A stretch of 64,000 nt of DNA from Candidatus Peregrinibacteria bacterium UBA1369 (GCA_002305925.1 DBRL01000010.1:1-64000); one strand, 5' to 3'. Positions 1-8,768 are shown, counted from the first letter of the stretch. The notes: a model not told the origin generated them from the letters alone. Numbers and translations: made by a program.

Positions 1-16
1 CTCGCAACATACAATT

Positions 17-339
17 TGGCTCCCCCGACTGGGCTCGAACCAGTGACCTACCGGTTACACTTATTCCTATGTTTCCATAGGGCGTGGACTATATCTTCGC
101 CTTTTGCCAAAGGGTTGGAATGGCAATTCAGGCGCGTCGGTATCTAGTCTCTACGGCGCCCCTCAGCCGCTTGTTGAAGCGGGGGAGGGTTCCCACGGTA
201 TTGGCTTGCCGCGCGCGGACCTGGAGAGGTCTGGCGGGGTTTAGCTTTCACCGTTATCCCGACGAGTTTCATCACGGATTTCTCCGCGAAGCTGCGTTTA
301 TTGTCACAGCCGGTTGCTCTACCACTGAGCTACAGGGGA
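17..339 (-). tRNA. tRNA-Asn(GTT) interrupted by an intron
   Basis: Two exons (306-339 and 17-57) join into a full tRNA: a 7-bp acceptor stem (TCCCCTG with CGGGGGA), discriminator G, encoded CCA at 17-19, a GCTC/GAGC D stem, an ACCGG/CCGGT anticodon stem, and a T arm with the GGTTCGAGCC motif. Joining the exons gives the anticodon loop C-T-GTT-A-A, so the anticodon is GTT (Asn). The intron lies between anticodon positions 35 and 36. The body resembles ordinary bacterial tRNA-Asn, so the assignment is firm. Without splicing the tRNA would have no usable anticodon loop. Confidence 0.93.
58..305 (-). ncRNA. Group I self-splicing intron in tRNA-Asn (248 nt)
   Basis: The intron follows a U at the end of exon 1 and ends in G, as group I introns do. 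A guide sequence GCAGC (complement of 291-295) can pair with the exon end GCTGT, giving the U-G wobble at the 5' splice site. The core contains GTAGAGACTAGATA (complement of 141-154), which matches the P7/R region of group I introns, and AAGATATAGTCC (complement of 86-97), a classic S element. A terminal CCTATG/CATAGG hairpin (66-81) fits P9. The core strings resemble the Azoarcus tRNA-Ile type (IC3), which is a comparison from memory. It encodes no credible homing endonuclease, so it should be a minimal ribozyme. Confidence 0.88.
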
Positions 340-454
340 ATATGGGCCATTTTTTGATGAACGCCCTGGTTGACTGCAAATCGCCGGCTTTGCGCCATTG
401 AGGCTGCCAACGGGCGCAATCAATATAGCAAAAAATCGGCCGATGGCAATGTTT

Positions 455-1261
455 TTACTTCTTTTTGTCCCGCGTCTCCGCCGATGGTTCGCGTGACTGT
501 CCGTTTTCGACTTTTTTGAGCAGGGAAGTGGCCTCCCGGACGGTTTTTTTGATTTGTTTGAGGTCTTCGAGCTGTTTTTCCTTGTGTTCCTCCTCGATGA
601 TTTTTTCCTCGGCCCGCAGTTTTTGTTCAATCACCTGGCGTGTTTCAAAGAAACGCATCATGGCGAACACCAGCAGGGCGGCAAAAACGATGCCGATCAG
701 ATTGAAGAAAAACATTTCCAGCGATTTGATCACCAGCGGCCATTGCAGCGCTGAAAAGGTGATGCCGGTCACGGCCAGGGGGGGCACCAGCGCCACATTG
801 ATGGCTACGCCGGGCAGAACGTCGGAGAGATTGGGGCGGGCCAGGGCATAGGCCATGGCGATTCCAGAGAGAATGGCGATCAGAAAGTAGGAGATGTTTG
901 GCACCGTGCGCGAGAGTATTTCGGCGTTGAGGGTTTTGTCGATGAAAAAGAGCGAAATACCCAGTGCCAGGGCGATGACGCAGATCACCGATTTGAGGAT
1001 GACCGAGAGACCGCGCAGAATCAGGCGGTTGTCGCCGACCACGATGCCCATGCTGACACTCATGATCGGGTAAAGCATCGGAGCGATCAGCATGCCGCCG
1101 ATGACCACGGCCGTATTGTTTTCCCAGAGGCCAAAGGTGATGGTGGCGGCCGAAAGGGCCAGCATCAGATAAAAGTCCCAGGTCGGGGCGCTGTGCATGA
1201 TCAGCTGTTTAACGGTGGCCTGTTTTTGGGTTTTGGTAAGTTTTTCCGGTGCCAGGATCAT
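455..1261 (-). CDS. DUF389 family membrane protein
   Basis: This 268-aa protein has about six hydrophobic segments between residues 28 and 205. It includes the family-like stretches GGMLIAPMLYPIM and ALARPNLSDVLPGVAINVALVPPL, followed by a charged, Lys/Glu-rich cytoplasmic coiled-coil tail. It matches the DUF389 (TIGR00341-like) family, whose function is not established. The ATG start at 1261 lies about 23 nt below a strong promoter (1290-1318). It is a single-gene unit next to tRNA-Asn. The long charged C-terminal tail (residues ~205-268) is specific to this protein and could contact partners. Confidence 0.85.
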   Translation of the reverse strand: MILAPEKLTKTQKQATVKQLIMHSAPTWDFYLMLALSAATITFGLWENNTAVVIGGMLIAPMLYPIMSVSMGIVVGDNRLILRGLSVILKSVICVIALALGISLFFIDKTLNAEILSRTVPNISYFLIAILSGIAMAYALARPNLSDVLPGVAINVALVPPLAVTGITFSALQWPLVIKSLEMFFFNLIGIVFAALLVFAMMRFFETRQVIEQKLRAEEKIIEEEHKEKQLEDLKQIKKTVREATSLLKKVENGQSREPSAETRDKKK

Positions 1262-1289
1262 TTTTGATACAAAAGAAGATTATCTGCTT

Positions 1290-1318
1290 ATTGTAGCAGT
1301 TTTAGGCGGATTTGTTAA
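1290..1318 (-). promoter_or_regulatory. Promoter of the DUF389 gene
   Basis: Read on the minus strand, TTAACA and TACAAT are separated by exactly 17 nt, each 5/6 to the sigma-70-type consensus. The predicted transcript start is about 20 nt before the ATG. Confidence 0.65.
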
Positions 1319-1389
1319 GGTCGAAATTGGCGCGGGGTGCTGGTTGTGTGCGCCGGGACGCTGAAATGCCGCGGAATGTCGTGAATAAT

Positions 1390-2658
1390 TTAGACCGGCT
1401 TCAGCACCACGATCTCGCGGGCGACTATCTGGTCGGGGCGGTCATAGATCAGGCCGTAGCGGTTCTGCTCGGGCAGATTCAGTTCTTTCAGCACTTCCGG
1501 AAAAAGTATTTCCGTGCGCTCATAACCCAGTTGGGGCAGTTCGTTCAGCAGGTGTTCCAGACGGATCAGCTGCGGGCCGTTTTTGTAGCAGAGTATGGTC
1601 ATGGCCAGGCGGGTTTCCGGGCCTACCAGTGGGCGGATTTGTTCCAGAAAGCCATAGATCAAGTGCTCCACTTTGGCCAGGTTCAGCTCGATCTGACTTT
1701 CCGGCGGCAGCTGGCTGACCGGCGGGCCGAGAAAAGTTTCGGTAACGATGGCGGCCGGTGGTTTGGGCAGATCGGATTTGCTGATCAGGGTGGCGTCTTT
1801 GTTGAAAAGGCGCAGGTCGGGCAGTGCTTTGTCCCGGTGGCTTTCCGCGCGCGGCAGGTATTCTTTTTTCAGCCAGTCGATATTCTGACGGGTTTTTTTG
1901 ATATTGTCGGCGCTGATGTCCGAGCCGATCACATTGATGCCCATCAGCAGGCCCTCCTGCAGTACCGTGCCGATGCCGCAAAAGGGGTCGTAAACCGTGT
2001 CCCCGGGTGTGGCGCCGGAGAGGTTGAGCAGAATCTGGGCCAGTTTCGGCGGCAGCATGCCCTGTTTGGGATCGCGTTCCGGTCTTTCGTAGTCGCGGCG
2101 GGAATAGGCGTTGATGTCCTGAATGGCGATGGTGCGTCCGAGCAGCCATTTCTTGTCCACTTCCAGGGCGCAGAATTCGGCTCCCTTGCTGAGGATTTTC
2201 TCGCCGGCCAGCTGGGCGGTGGGTGGATTGTGAAAATTGTTGTTGATGAAGCGGCTGGACAGTCCTGAGGCCTTCAGTTTTTTCTTGGTTTCCAGCAGGC
2301 AACTTTTCAGGATTTTGTCAGGATTGTTTGCTAAATTGTAAATCGAAACGGCATAGCGGACCTTGTCCTCGCGCCCCTCAAAGGTGCGTTCGGCCAGGGC
2401 GGAGAGGTGGGTTGGTAATTCTTTGGCGGAAAGCCCTTCCTGCTCCAGGCGGATAATTTTGGTACTGCCGCCGAGGCGGTTGAGCAGTTCCTGGGGATCG
2501 GGGAGTTCGGCGGGGGTATCGACCAGCAGCCAGTTCTGGAAGAGCCGGCGGAAAAGCAGCTGACCGGGCTTGGCCGGGGCGAGCGTTGGCAGAACATGAT
2601 AGAGCTCGGCGATGGAAATGGCCGGGATGCGGCCGAGGGCGAAAATGTATTGAGGCAT
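1390..2658 (-). CDS. Trm11-like RNA (guanine-N2) methyltransferase
   Basis: This 422-aa protein has an N-terminal region consistent with a THUMP-type RNA-binding module (~1-175), then a linker of the type Y-S-R-R-D-Y-E-R-P...G-M-L-P-P-K-L-A-Q that is characteristic of TRM-G10/Trm11 methylases. A Rossmann SAM-binding domain follows with YDPFCGIGTVLQEG and the acidic GSDIS strand. The catalytic motif, usually (D/N)PPY, is replaced here by T-E-T-F-L-G-P-P, a departure seen in some members of this group. The likely product is m2G/m2,2G in tRNA. The gene is divergent from the small ORF at 2747 and convergent with nothing. Confidence 0.75.
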   Translation of the reverse strand: MPQYIFALGRIPAISIAELYHVLPTLAPAKPGQLLFRRLFQNWLLVDTPAELPDPQELLNRLGGSTKIIRLEQEGLSAKELPTHLSALAERTFEGREDKVRYAVSIYNLANNPDKILKSCLLETKKKLKASGLSSRFINNNFHNPPTAQLAGEKILSKGAEFCALEVDKKWLLGRTIAIQDINAYSRRDYERPERDPKQGMLPPKLAQILLNLSGATPGDTVYDPFCGIGTVLQEGLLMGINVIGSDISADNIKKTRQNIDWLKKEYLPRAESHRDKALPDLRLFNKDATLISKSDLPKPPAAIVTETFLGPPVSQLPPESQIELNLAKVEHLIYGFLEQIRPLVGPETRLAMTILCYKNGPQLIRLEHLLNELPQLGYERTEILFPEVLKELNLPEQNRYGLIYDRPDQIVAREIVVLKPV

Positions 2659-2746
2659 GGGAGAGAAAGTTTAACGTCAACGCTTCAGGGGCCACAAGGG
2701 CGCCAATCGGCGCGGACAAAATTATTTAAGTTATCTATTCACTAAA

Positions 2747-2947
2747 ATGGAGGAAAAAGCAAATATTTCTAGGGGGGACGGGGCGGGAGGGTGGTTGGGC
2801 TGGTGGCTGGGCTTGGCCGTGCTGGCCTGTCTGGCGGCTTTCAGCGTCGGGCTGTGGTATGGCGGTTGGACGGAATCGCTGAAACTTCGCTCGGCTCTGA
2901 GCGAAATTCCCGATATCAACCGCTGCTTTACTTCTGTTCCTTCTTGA
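2747..2947 (+). CDS. Small single-pass membrane protein, unknown
   Basis: A 66-aa ORF begins ATG after an AT-rich leader and has a short hydrophilic N-terminus, one hydrophobic segment (residues ~16-40, rich in W, L, A, G) and a polar tail. Its codon choice (CTG, GCC, GTG, GGC, CGC) is like that of neighbouring true genes. Its last 20 nt overlap the 3' end of atpC on the opposite strand. I recognise no family. It is the only candidate in the gap between the methyltransferase and the ATP synthase operon. Confidence 0.45.
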   Translation: MEEKANISRGDGAGGWLGWWLGLAVLACLAAFSVGLWYGGWTESLKLRSALSEIPDINRCFTSVPS

Positions 2948-3350
2948 ATTTGGCGATGCCGGCCAGCTGTTCGCGCAGCAGTTGGGTTTTCAGCTCCTCG
3001 TAGTATTTGTCCATTTCCACCTGGTCTTTGGCGGTCTTCAGCTGTTCTTCGGCTTTGCGGCGGGCTTCCTTGACCTGTTCCAGGGCAATTTCCTCCACGT
3101 TCTCGGCCTGGTCGGCCAGGATGGTGGCCTGGTTGTTGTTCACCTCCAGATAGCCGCTACCGATGAAAATCAGCTGTTCCGTTTCATTGGCCAGACCGAT
3201 TTTGATCGCCCCCAGGGTCAGTTGTGCCACTATGGGGTGGTGCCCGGTCAGCACGCCGATTTCACCGTTGACGGTCGGGACAACCAGCGAGACGACGTGT
3301 TCGTCTTCGAACAGTCTTTTTTCCGGTGTGGTGATAATGAGGTGGAACAT
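2928..3350 (-). CDS. atpC: ATP synthase F1 epsilon subunit
   Basis: This 140-aa protein has the epsilon N-terminal beta-sandwich (FHLIITTPEKRLFEDEHV, VPTVNGEIGVLTGHHP, IGSGYLEVNNN) and a C-terminal helical hairpin rich in Lys/Glu/Gln. The usual length is 130-140 aa. In the rotary complex it forms part of the central stalk and restrains ATP hydrolysis. It is the last gene of the minus-strand operon, 63 nt after atpD. Confidence 0.95.
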   Translation of the reverse strand: MFHLIITTPEKRLFEDEHVVSLVVPTVNGEIGVLTGHHPIVAQLTLGAIKIGLANETEQLIFIGSGYLEVNNNQATILADQAENVEEIALEQVKEARRKAEEQLKTAKDQVEMDKYYEELKTQLLREQLAGIAKFKKEQK

Positions 3351-3413
3351 GGGTCTGATGATAATGGTGAGAGGGCTGTGCAGCGGAGAAGGGTGGTTAC
3401 TTGTGGCGCAAGT

Positions 3414-4811
3414 TTATTTCTGACTCTTGCCGCGCTCGTGTTTCTCCACGGCCTGTTCGATGGTGCCGACCATGTAGAAGTCGCTTTCGTTCAGTTTGTC
3501 ATGTTTGCCCTCGATGATTTCCTTGAAGCCTCGGACGGTGTCCTCGATCTTTACGTACTGGCCGGCGATATTGGTGAACTGCTCAGCGACGAAGAACGGT
3601 TGGGAGAGGAATCTCTGGATTTTGCGGGCGCGGGCGACGGTCATCTTGTCCTCTTCGGAGAGCTCGTCGATGCCAAGAATGGCGATGATGTCCTGCAGGT
3701 CCTTGTATCTCTGCAGCACGCGCTGTACTTCGCGGGTGGTCTGATAGTGATCTTGCCCGACCACGTTGGGATCGAGCTGGCGGGAAGTGGAAGATAGCGG
3801 ATCGACGGCCGGGTAGATGCCCTGCTCAGTCAGCGCGCGGGAGAGCACCACGGTGGAATCCAGATGCGAGAAGGTGGTGGCCGGGGCGGGGTCGGTCAGG
3901 TCGTCGGCAGGTACGAAAACGGCCTGTACGGAGGTGATCGATCCGTCCTTGGTGGAGGTGATTCTTTCCTGAAGGGCACCCATTTCGGTGGCCAGATTGG
4001 GTTGATAACCCACGGCGGAGGGCATACGGCCCAGCAGGGCGGACACCTCGGAGCCGGCCTGGGAGAAGCGGAAAATATTATCGACAAAGAGCAGCACGTC
4101 GCGTTTTTCCACGTCGCGGAAATATTCGGCCATGGTCAGACCGGTCAGGGCCACGCGCAGACGGGCTCCCGGCGGTTCGTTCATCTGGCCGAAGACCATG
4201 GCGGTCTTGTCGATAACTCCGGATTCTTTCATTTCGGTATAGAGGTCGTTGCCTTCACGGGTTCTTTCGCCGACACCGGCAAAAACCGAGAAACCTCCGT
4301 GTTCTGTGGCGATATTGCGGATCAATTCCTGAATCAGTACGGTCTTGCCCACGCCGGCACCGCCGAAGAGACCAACCTTGCCGCCCTTGGCAAAGGGACA
4401 GATCAGGTCGATCACCTTGAGACCGGTTTCAAAAATTTCGGTGGTGGGGGACTGATTGGCAAAAGCCGGAATGGGGCGGTGGATTTCCCAGCTGTCCTTG
4501 GCGGCAACGGCTTTCAGTCCGTCGATGGGTTGGCCCAGCACATTGAGCATGCGGCCCAAAACTCCCTGTCCGACCGGTGTGGAAATGGCTTTGCCGGTGG
4601 AAAGGGCTTCCTGTCCGCGCACCAGGCCGTCGGTGGACTCCATGGCCACGCCGCGCACCTGATTGTCGCCCAGCTGTTGCTGAATTTCCACAACCACTTT
4701 GGTTTCACCGGCGCTTACCTCTACCGTTTCCAGAAGGCGGGGCAGTTCGCCCGGCGCGAATTCAAAGTCGACTACCGGACCGATTACCTGTGATATTTTT
4801 CCTGTTGCCAT
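3414..4811 (-). CDS. atpD: ATP synthase F1 beta subunit
   Basis: This 465-aa catalytic subunit has the P-loop GGAGVGKT at residues 150-157, the catalytic glutamate in GVGERTREGND (E182), and the family signature PAVDPLSSTSR. Near the C-terminus it carries the DELSEEDK segment that contacts gamma and epsilon. Full length and intact, it makes ATP at the alpha/beta interfaces. The ATG is preceded by AAAACAGT with no Shine-Dalgarno motif. The gap to atpG is 90 nt. Confidence 0.98.
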   Translation of the reverse strand: MATGKISQVIGPVVDFEFAPGELPRLLETVEVSAGETKVVVEIQQQLGDNQVRGVAMESTDGLVRGQEALSTGKAISTPVGQGVLGRMLNVLGQPIDGLKAVAAKDSWEIHRPIPAFANQSPTTEIFETGLKVIDLICPFAKGGKVGLFGGAGVGKTVLIQELIRNIATEHGGFSVFAGVGERTREGNDLYTEMKESGVIDKTAMVFGQMNEPPGARLRVALTGLTMAEYFRDVEKRDVLLFVDNIFRFSQAGSEVSALLGRMPSAVGYQPNLATEMGALQERITSTKDGSITSVQAVFVPADDLTDPAPATTFSHLDSTVVLSRALTEQGIYPAVDPLSSTSRQLDPNVVGQDHYQTTREVQRVLQRYKDLQDIIAILGIDELSEEDKMTVARARKIQRFLSQPFFVAEQFTNIAGQYVKIEDTVRGFKEIIEGKHDKLNESDFYMVGTIEQAVEKHERGKSQK

Positions 4812-4901
4812 ACTGTTTTTGTAAATTACTTGATGTGTTGATGATAAAATTGTTGGGGCCGGGCCAGCGGCGGGTTTTACTGTTGTCCGGGTGGTTTTGA
4901 T

Positions 4902-5765
4902 TTACTCCGTTGCCGAGCCGCTGACTACTTCCAGCAGCTGGGTGGTGATCTTGGATTGGCGGGCTTTGTTGTAATGCAGGGTCAGGCGGGAAATAATTTC
5001 GCCGGCGCTGTCGGAAGCCGTGCGCATGGCCATCATGCGGGCGCTGTGCTCGGAGGCCAGGGATTCGAGTATGGTCTGATAGACTGATACTTCCAGGTAA
5101 CGGCGCAGCATTTTGTCGAGCAGAACGGTTTTGTCCGCTTCAAAGATATAGTCGGTGTGAAAATTTTCCGGCAGTTTGTCGCGGTTCATTTCTATCGGTA
5201 GCAGCATTTTGACCGTCGGTTTTTGTGAAAGGGTTGAGTAAAAGTGATTGTAAACCAGATAGACGCGGTCGAATTTCCCGGCGATGAAGTCTTCAATGAA
5301 AATATTGCTGATACCGAGCGTGTCCAGAAAGGACGGTTTGTCTGAAAGCGTGTCGAAATCACCGATGATGTTCTGTCCCAGCCTTTCCATGGCCTGGCGC
5401 CCCTTGCGTCCGAGTGTGACAATCACTTCTTCATCGTCGTCGCGTTCGCGCAGCAGTTCAATCATTTTTTTCAGGACGCTGCTGTTGAAACTGCCGCAGA
5501 GGCCGCGATTGCTGGTCAGCAGGATGTAGCCGATGCGATTAGCGCGGGGTCTTTTCTTCAGCAGGGGATGTTGAAGTGGTGGATCGCTGAGGAAAATGAG
5601 GTTGTTGATCACCTCGGCCAGTTTTTCCAGGTAGGGGCGGCCGGCCAAAGCCGTTTGCTGGGCGCGCTTCATTTTTGAGGCGGCCATCATTTCCATGGCT
5701 TTGGTGATTTTTTCGGTCGATTTGACCGAACGGATTCTGGTTTTGATTTCCCTAAGTGTTGCCAT
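4902..5765 (-). CDS. atpG: ATP synthase F1 gamma subunit
   Basis: This 287-aa rotor shaft subunit starts MATLREIKTRIRSVKSTEKIT and ends in the conserved helix with ITTQLLEVVSGSATE; both helices form the coiled coil inside the alpha3beta3 ring. Its length is normal. It lies between atpA (34 nt upstream) and atpD in the canonical order. Confidence 0.97.
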   Translation of the reverse strand: MATLREIKTRIRSVKSTEKITKAMEMMAASKMKRAQQTALAGRPYLEKLAEVINNLIFLSDPPLQHPLLKKRPRANRIGYILLTSNRGLCGSFNSSVLKKMIELLRERDDDEEVIVTLGRKGRQAMERLGQNIIGDFDTLSDKPSFLDTLGISNIFIEDFIAGKFDRVYLVYNHFYSTLSQKPTVKMLLPIEMNRDKLPENFHTDYIFEADKTVLLDKMLRRYLEVSVYQTILESLASEHSARMMAMRTASDSAGEIISRLTLHYNKARQSKITTQLLEVVSGSATE

Positions 5766-5799
5766 TGGGCGAGAGTTAGTTGGCCGGTGCTATCTGATA

Positions 5800-7308
5800 T
5801 TATGCGACGTAGCCGTCTTTGAAGTCGGCGATGGCCTTCTTCAGTTCTTCTTCCAGTTCGGGGGTGAATTTGTGGCTGGTGGAAAGCACTTCCTGTAGGG
5901 GTTTGTGTTTGCCGTCCAGATATTCGTAAAGTTTTTCCTCAAATTCGCGGATTTTGGCGTTGTCGATGTCGTCCAGGAAGCCATTGTTGACCGCGTAGAT
6001 GATGGCAATCTGATGGGCTACCGGCAGCGGTTTGTATTGCGGCTGTTTGAGCACTTCCACGATTTTTTGGCCGCGGTCGAGGGTGGCTTTGGTCTGGGCG
6101 TCCAGGTCGGAGCCGATCTGGGCGAAGCTTTCCAGCTCGCGGAACTGGGCCAGGGAGAGGCGCAGGTTGCCGGCGACTTTTTTCATTACGGGAATCTGGG
6201 CTTTGCCTCCTACGCGGGAGACCGAGAGACCCGGGTTGATGGCCGGGCGTTTCCCGGAGTAAAAAGCCTCGGCTTCCAAAAAGATCTGTCCGTCGGTGAT
6301 GGAGATGACATTGGTGGGAATATAGGCGGAGATGTCACCTTCCTGGGTTTCGATAATGGGCAGGGCAGTGATCGAGCCGCCCCCCAGGTCGTCGGAAAGA
6401 CGGGATGAGCGCTCCAGCAGACGGGAGTGCAGATAGAAAATGTCACCGGGGTAGGCTTCGCGTCCCGGGGGGCGGCGGAGCAGCAGGGCGACTTCACGGT
6501 AGGCCCAGGCATGTTTGGAAAGGTCGTCGTAAACAATCAGAGCGTCCTTGCCGGCATACATCAGCGCTTCGGCCATGGCGCAACCGGCATAGGGGGCGAT
6601 GAAGCTCATTGAGGCGGCGTCGGAAGCGGAGGTGGCAATGACAGTGGTGTATTCCATGGCGCCGGTTTCTTTCAGCTTATTGACAACATTGGCGATGGTC
6701 GATTGTTTCTGTCCGACGGCGACATAGAAACAGTAAATGTTTTTACCTTTCTGATTGATGATGGTGTCGATGGCAATGGCTGTTTTGCCGATCTGGCGGT
6801 CACCGATGATCAATTCGCGCTGGCCGCGTCCAATCGGAATCATGGCGTCTATGGCCTTGATGCCCGTTTGCAGCGGCTGGTCGACCGATTTTCTAAAAAT
6901 GACCCCTTCGGCCTTGTGCTCAATCGGGCGGAATTCTTTGGTGTTGATCGGGCCCAGTCCGTCCAGGGGTTGACCAAGCGGATTGACCACGCGCCCAATC
7001 ATTTCTTCTCCGACGGGCACTTCCATGATGCGGCCGGTGGTTTTGACCGGGTCGCCTTCTTTCAGTCCGGTGCCCTGACTGAAGAGGATGCAGCCGACCT
7101 GGTCATGGGCCAGGTTGATGGCCATGCCGTAGGTATTGTTGCCGAAGTCGACCATTTCTCCCATTTTGACGTCGGCCAGACCGCTGACTTGGGCAATACC
7201 GTCGCCGACCATGGTGATTCTGCCGATGCCGACGGATTCAGGGGTGAAATCCAGTGAGTTCAGTTGCTGCTCCAGAAATGAGCTGATTCTTTTGGCGTCG
7301 AGTGTCAT
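5800..7308 (-). CDS. atpA: ATP synthase F1 alpha subunit
   Basis: This 502-aa non-catalytic nucleotide-binding subunit has the P-loop GDRQIGKT at residues 169-176 and the arginine-finger region PGLSVSRVGG. The N-terminus (ISSFLEQQLNSLD) fits the segment that binds delta. It is intact and of usual length. Only 11 nt separate it from atpH, so the two are almost certainly cotranscribed. Confidence 0.98.
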   Translation of the reverse strand: MTLDAKRISSFLEQQLNSLDFTPESVGIGRITMVGDGIAQVSGLADVKMGEMVDFGNNTYGMAINLAHDQVGCILFSQGTGLKEGDPVKTTGRIMEVPVGEEMIGRVVNPLGQPLDGLGPINTKEFRPIEHKAEGVIFRKSVDQPLQTGIKAIDAMIPIGRGQRELIIGDRQIGKTAIAIDTIINQKGKNIYCFYVAVGQKQSTIANVVNKLKETGAMEYTTVIATSASDAASMSFIAPYAGCAMAEALMYAGKDALIVYDDLSKHAWAYREVALLLRRPPGREAYPGDIFYLHSRLLERSSRLSDDLGGGSITALPIIETQEGDISAYIPTNVISITDGQIFLEAEAFYSGKRPAINPGLSVSRVGGKAQIPVMKKVAGNLRLSLAQFRELESFAQIGSDLDAQTKATLDRGQKIVEVLKQPQYKPLPVAHQIAIIYAVNNGFLDDIDNAKIREFEEKLYEYLDGKHKPLQEVLSTSHKFTPELEEELKKAIADFKDGYVA

Positions 7309-7319
7309 TACAATATTAG

Positions 7320-7865
7320 TTAAATTTTGGCTTGAGCTATGAGATGGTTGCGCAGTTTGTCCAGATGGTTGCGGACGGAGAGATCGGTTAGACGGCCCTG
7401 ATCATAGATCTGGATGCCGCCGATCAGGTCGGGGGCGTGGCGGAAAGTCAGGTGCACCTTGTCGTTGTCCAGCCCCATTTTTTTGGCGATCAATTCGCGC
7501 TCCTGGCTGTCCAGTTCACGGGCGGTGCGCAGCTTGACCTCGCGGATGCCCTGTTTTTCGAAATAGTGGCGCCGATAGCCGGCGAAAATCTTGCCGAGCA
7601 GGGGCACTTCGTAGTTTTCAATCAGGAAAATCAGCAGTTCGGTGACCGGTTCGCTGAAACTGTCGCCAAAGGTGGTTCCGATGGTTTTGACAATTTTGGA
7701 GCTGCCGGCAAAGGCCAGATTATTCAGTTGCCGCACGATCTGGCGGTCATAGAAAAGGTTGTTCAACGACTGCAGGTCATGAAAGACCTGATGTTCAATG
7801 CGGTCCTTGACGGCCTTTTCGTAGAGCGCCTTGCCCAGTTTCAGATGGATGTCCTTTCTGGCCAT
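7320..7865 (-). CDS. atpH: ATP synthase F1 delta subunit (OSCP)
   Basis: This 181-aa protein lies between atpF and atpA, where the delta subunit is normally encoded. It has the N-terminal helical bundle with ...LNNLFYDRQIVRQLNNLAF and a C-terminal half with IREVKLRTARELDSQERELI and the end GGIQIYDQGRLTDLSVRNHL, typical of delta. Delta links F1 to the peripheral stalk. Sequence conservation is low, as usual for this subunit. Confidence 0.93.
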   Translation of the reverse strand: MARKDIHLKLGKALYEKAVKDRIEHQVFHDLQSLNNLFYDRQIVRQLNNLAFAGSSKIVKTIGTTFGDSFSEPVTELLIFLIENYEVPLLGKIFAGYRRHYFEKQGIREVKLRTARELDSQERELIAKKMGLDNDKVHLTFRHAPDLIGGIQIYDQGRLTDLSVRNHLDKLRNHLIAQAKI

Positions 7866-7893
7866 AGAGTTGGCGGCGGTTAATTACAATTAA

Positions 7894-8499
7894 TTACAAT
7901 GAGTATTTCTTGAGGTTTTCCTCAATCAGTTTCTGGTCACGCAGCGGGTCGATTTTTTCGCGCAAAACCTTTTCGGCGGTTTGAATGATCAGGTCGACGG
8001 CTTGTACTTTCAGTTCCTGGGCGGCTTTGTTGCGTTCCAGATCCAGTACGTTGCGTCCGCCCTGGACAATTTTGGAGGCTTCCTCCTCGGCTTCACGCAG
8101 CATGTTGGCGCGGGCCTCCTCGGCGGATTTGCGGGCGTTGTCCAGGATTCCGTGGCTTTCCACTTTGGCGGCCTTGATAGTCTCCAGGCGGGTCTGTTCG
8201 GATTCGGCCAGCATGCGGTCGGCTTTGTCGGCATTGTCCAAGCCATCGCTGATGCGTTTCTCGCGATCCTGCATCACTTTCAGCAGTGGTTTGTAGAGCA
8301 GAAACTTCAGGATGACCAGCAGAATGACGAAATTAAACATCTGCGTGATCACGATTGACGGATCGATGCTCAGCCCGCCTCCGCCGTGTTCGGCTGCGGC
8401 GGCCGCCTGGCCGGTTTCGGCATGCAGTTCCTTTCCCTCCGTTGCTGCAGAATCGCCCGAGGCGTAGGCTGTGGGAATAAATGGATTAACCATGTTCAA
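7894..8499 (-). CDS. atpF: ATP synthase Fo b subunit
   Basis: This 201-aa protein has one membrane helix (residues ~50-72) followed by a long charged coiled coil, the peripheral stalk. It is longer than the usual ~160 aa because ~48 residues precede the membrane helix. That stretch (AYASGDSAATEGKE..., Ala/Gly/Glu/His rich) ends in HGGGG. No closer ATG is present, so the extension appears real, or the true start is a missed GTG/TTG. It sits 16 nt after atpE. Confidence 0.93.
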   Translation of the reverse strand: MNMVNPFIPTAYASGDSAATEGKELHAETGQAAAAAEHGGGGLSIDPSIVITQMFNFVILLVILKFLLYKPLLKVMQDREKRISDGLDNADKADRMLAESEQTRLETIKAAKVESHGILDNARKSAEEARANMLREAEEEASKIVQGGRNVLDLERNKAAQELKVQAVDLIIQTAEKVLREKIDPLRDQKLIEENLKKYSL

Positions 8500-8514
8500 A
8501 AGAATTTTTGGGGA

Positions 8515-8727
8515 TTATTTGGTGGTCATGATCAGGGCCAGAACGAAAGCCAGAATGCCGAGACCTTCGGCGAAGACGATGGCCAGAATCATATTCAGCT
8601 GGATCTTGGAGGCGGCTTCCGGTTGTCTGCCGATGGATTCGACGCCCTTGGTGCCGATCATGCCGATGGCAATGGCCGGGAAAGCAATGGCGAGAGGCAG
8701 AAGCAGATTCAGGATAAATGAGTTCAT
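8515..8727 (-). CDS. atpE: ATP synthase Fo c subunit
   Basis: This 70-aa hairpin of two membrane helices is joined by the polar loop GRQPEA. The ion-binding carboxylate is E54 in VFAEGLGIL. The residue after it is G rather than S/T, and helix 1 lacks the Gln of Na+-type rings, so proton coupling is more likely. The helix-1 glycine motif GxGxG is largely replaced by alanine/proline (FPAIAIG, residues 16-22), which could alter ring size. Confidence 0.96.
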   Translation of the reverse strand: MNSFILNLLLPLAIAFPAIAIGMIGTKGVESIGRQPEAASKIQLNMILAIVFAEGLGILAFVLALIMTTK

Positions 8728-8768
8728 ATTCTTATTGTTAAGTTATAGGTTAAAAATATGAGATAAAA

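Noticed and set aside
84..401. 105-aa ORF over the tRNA-Asn intron as a homing endonuclease
   Set aside because: It runs on the strand opposite the tRNA, has no endonuclease motif, and its frame simply follows the intron and tRNA complement.
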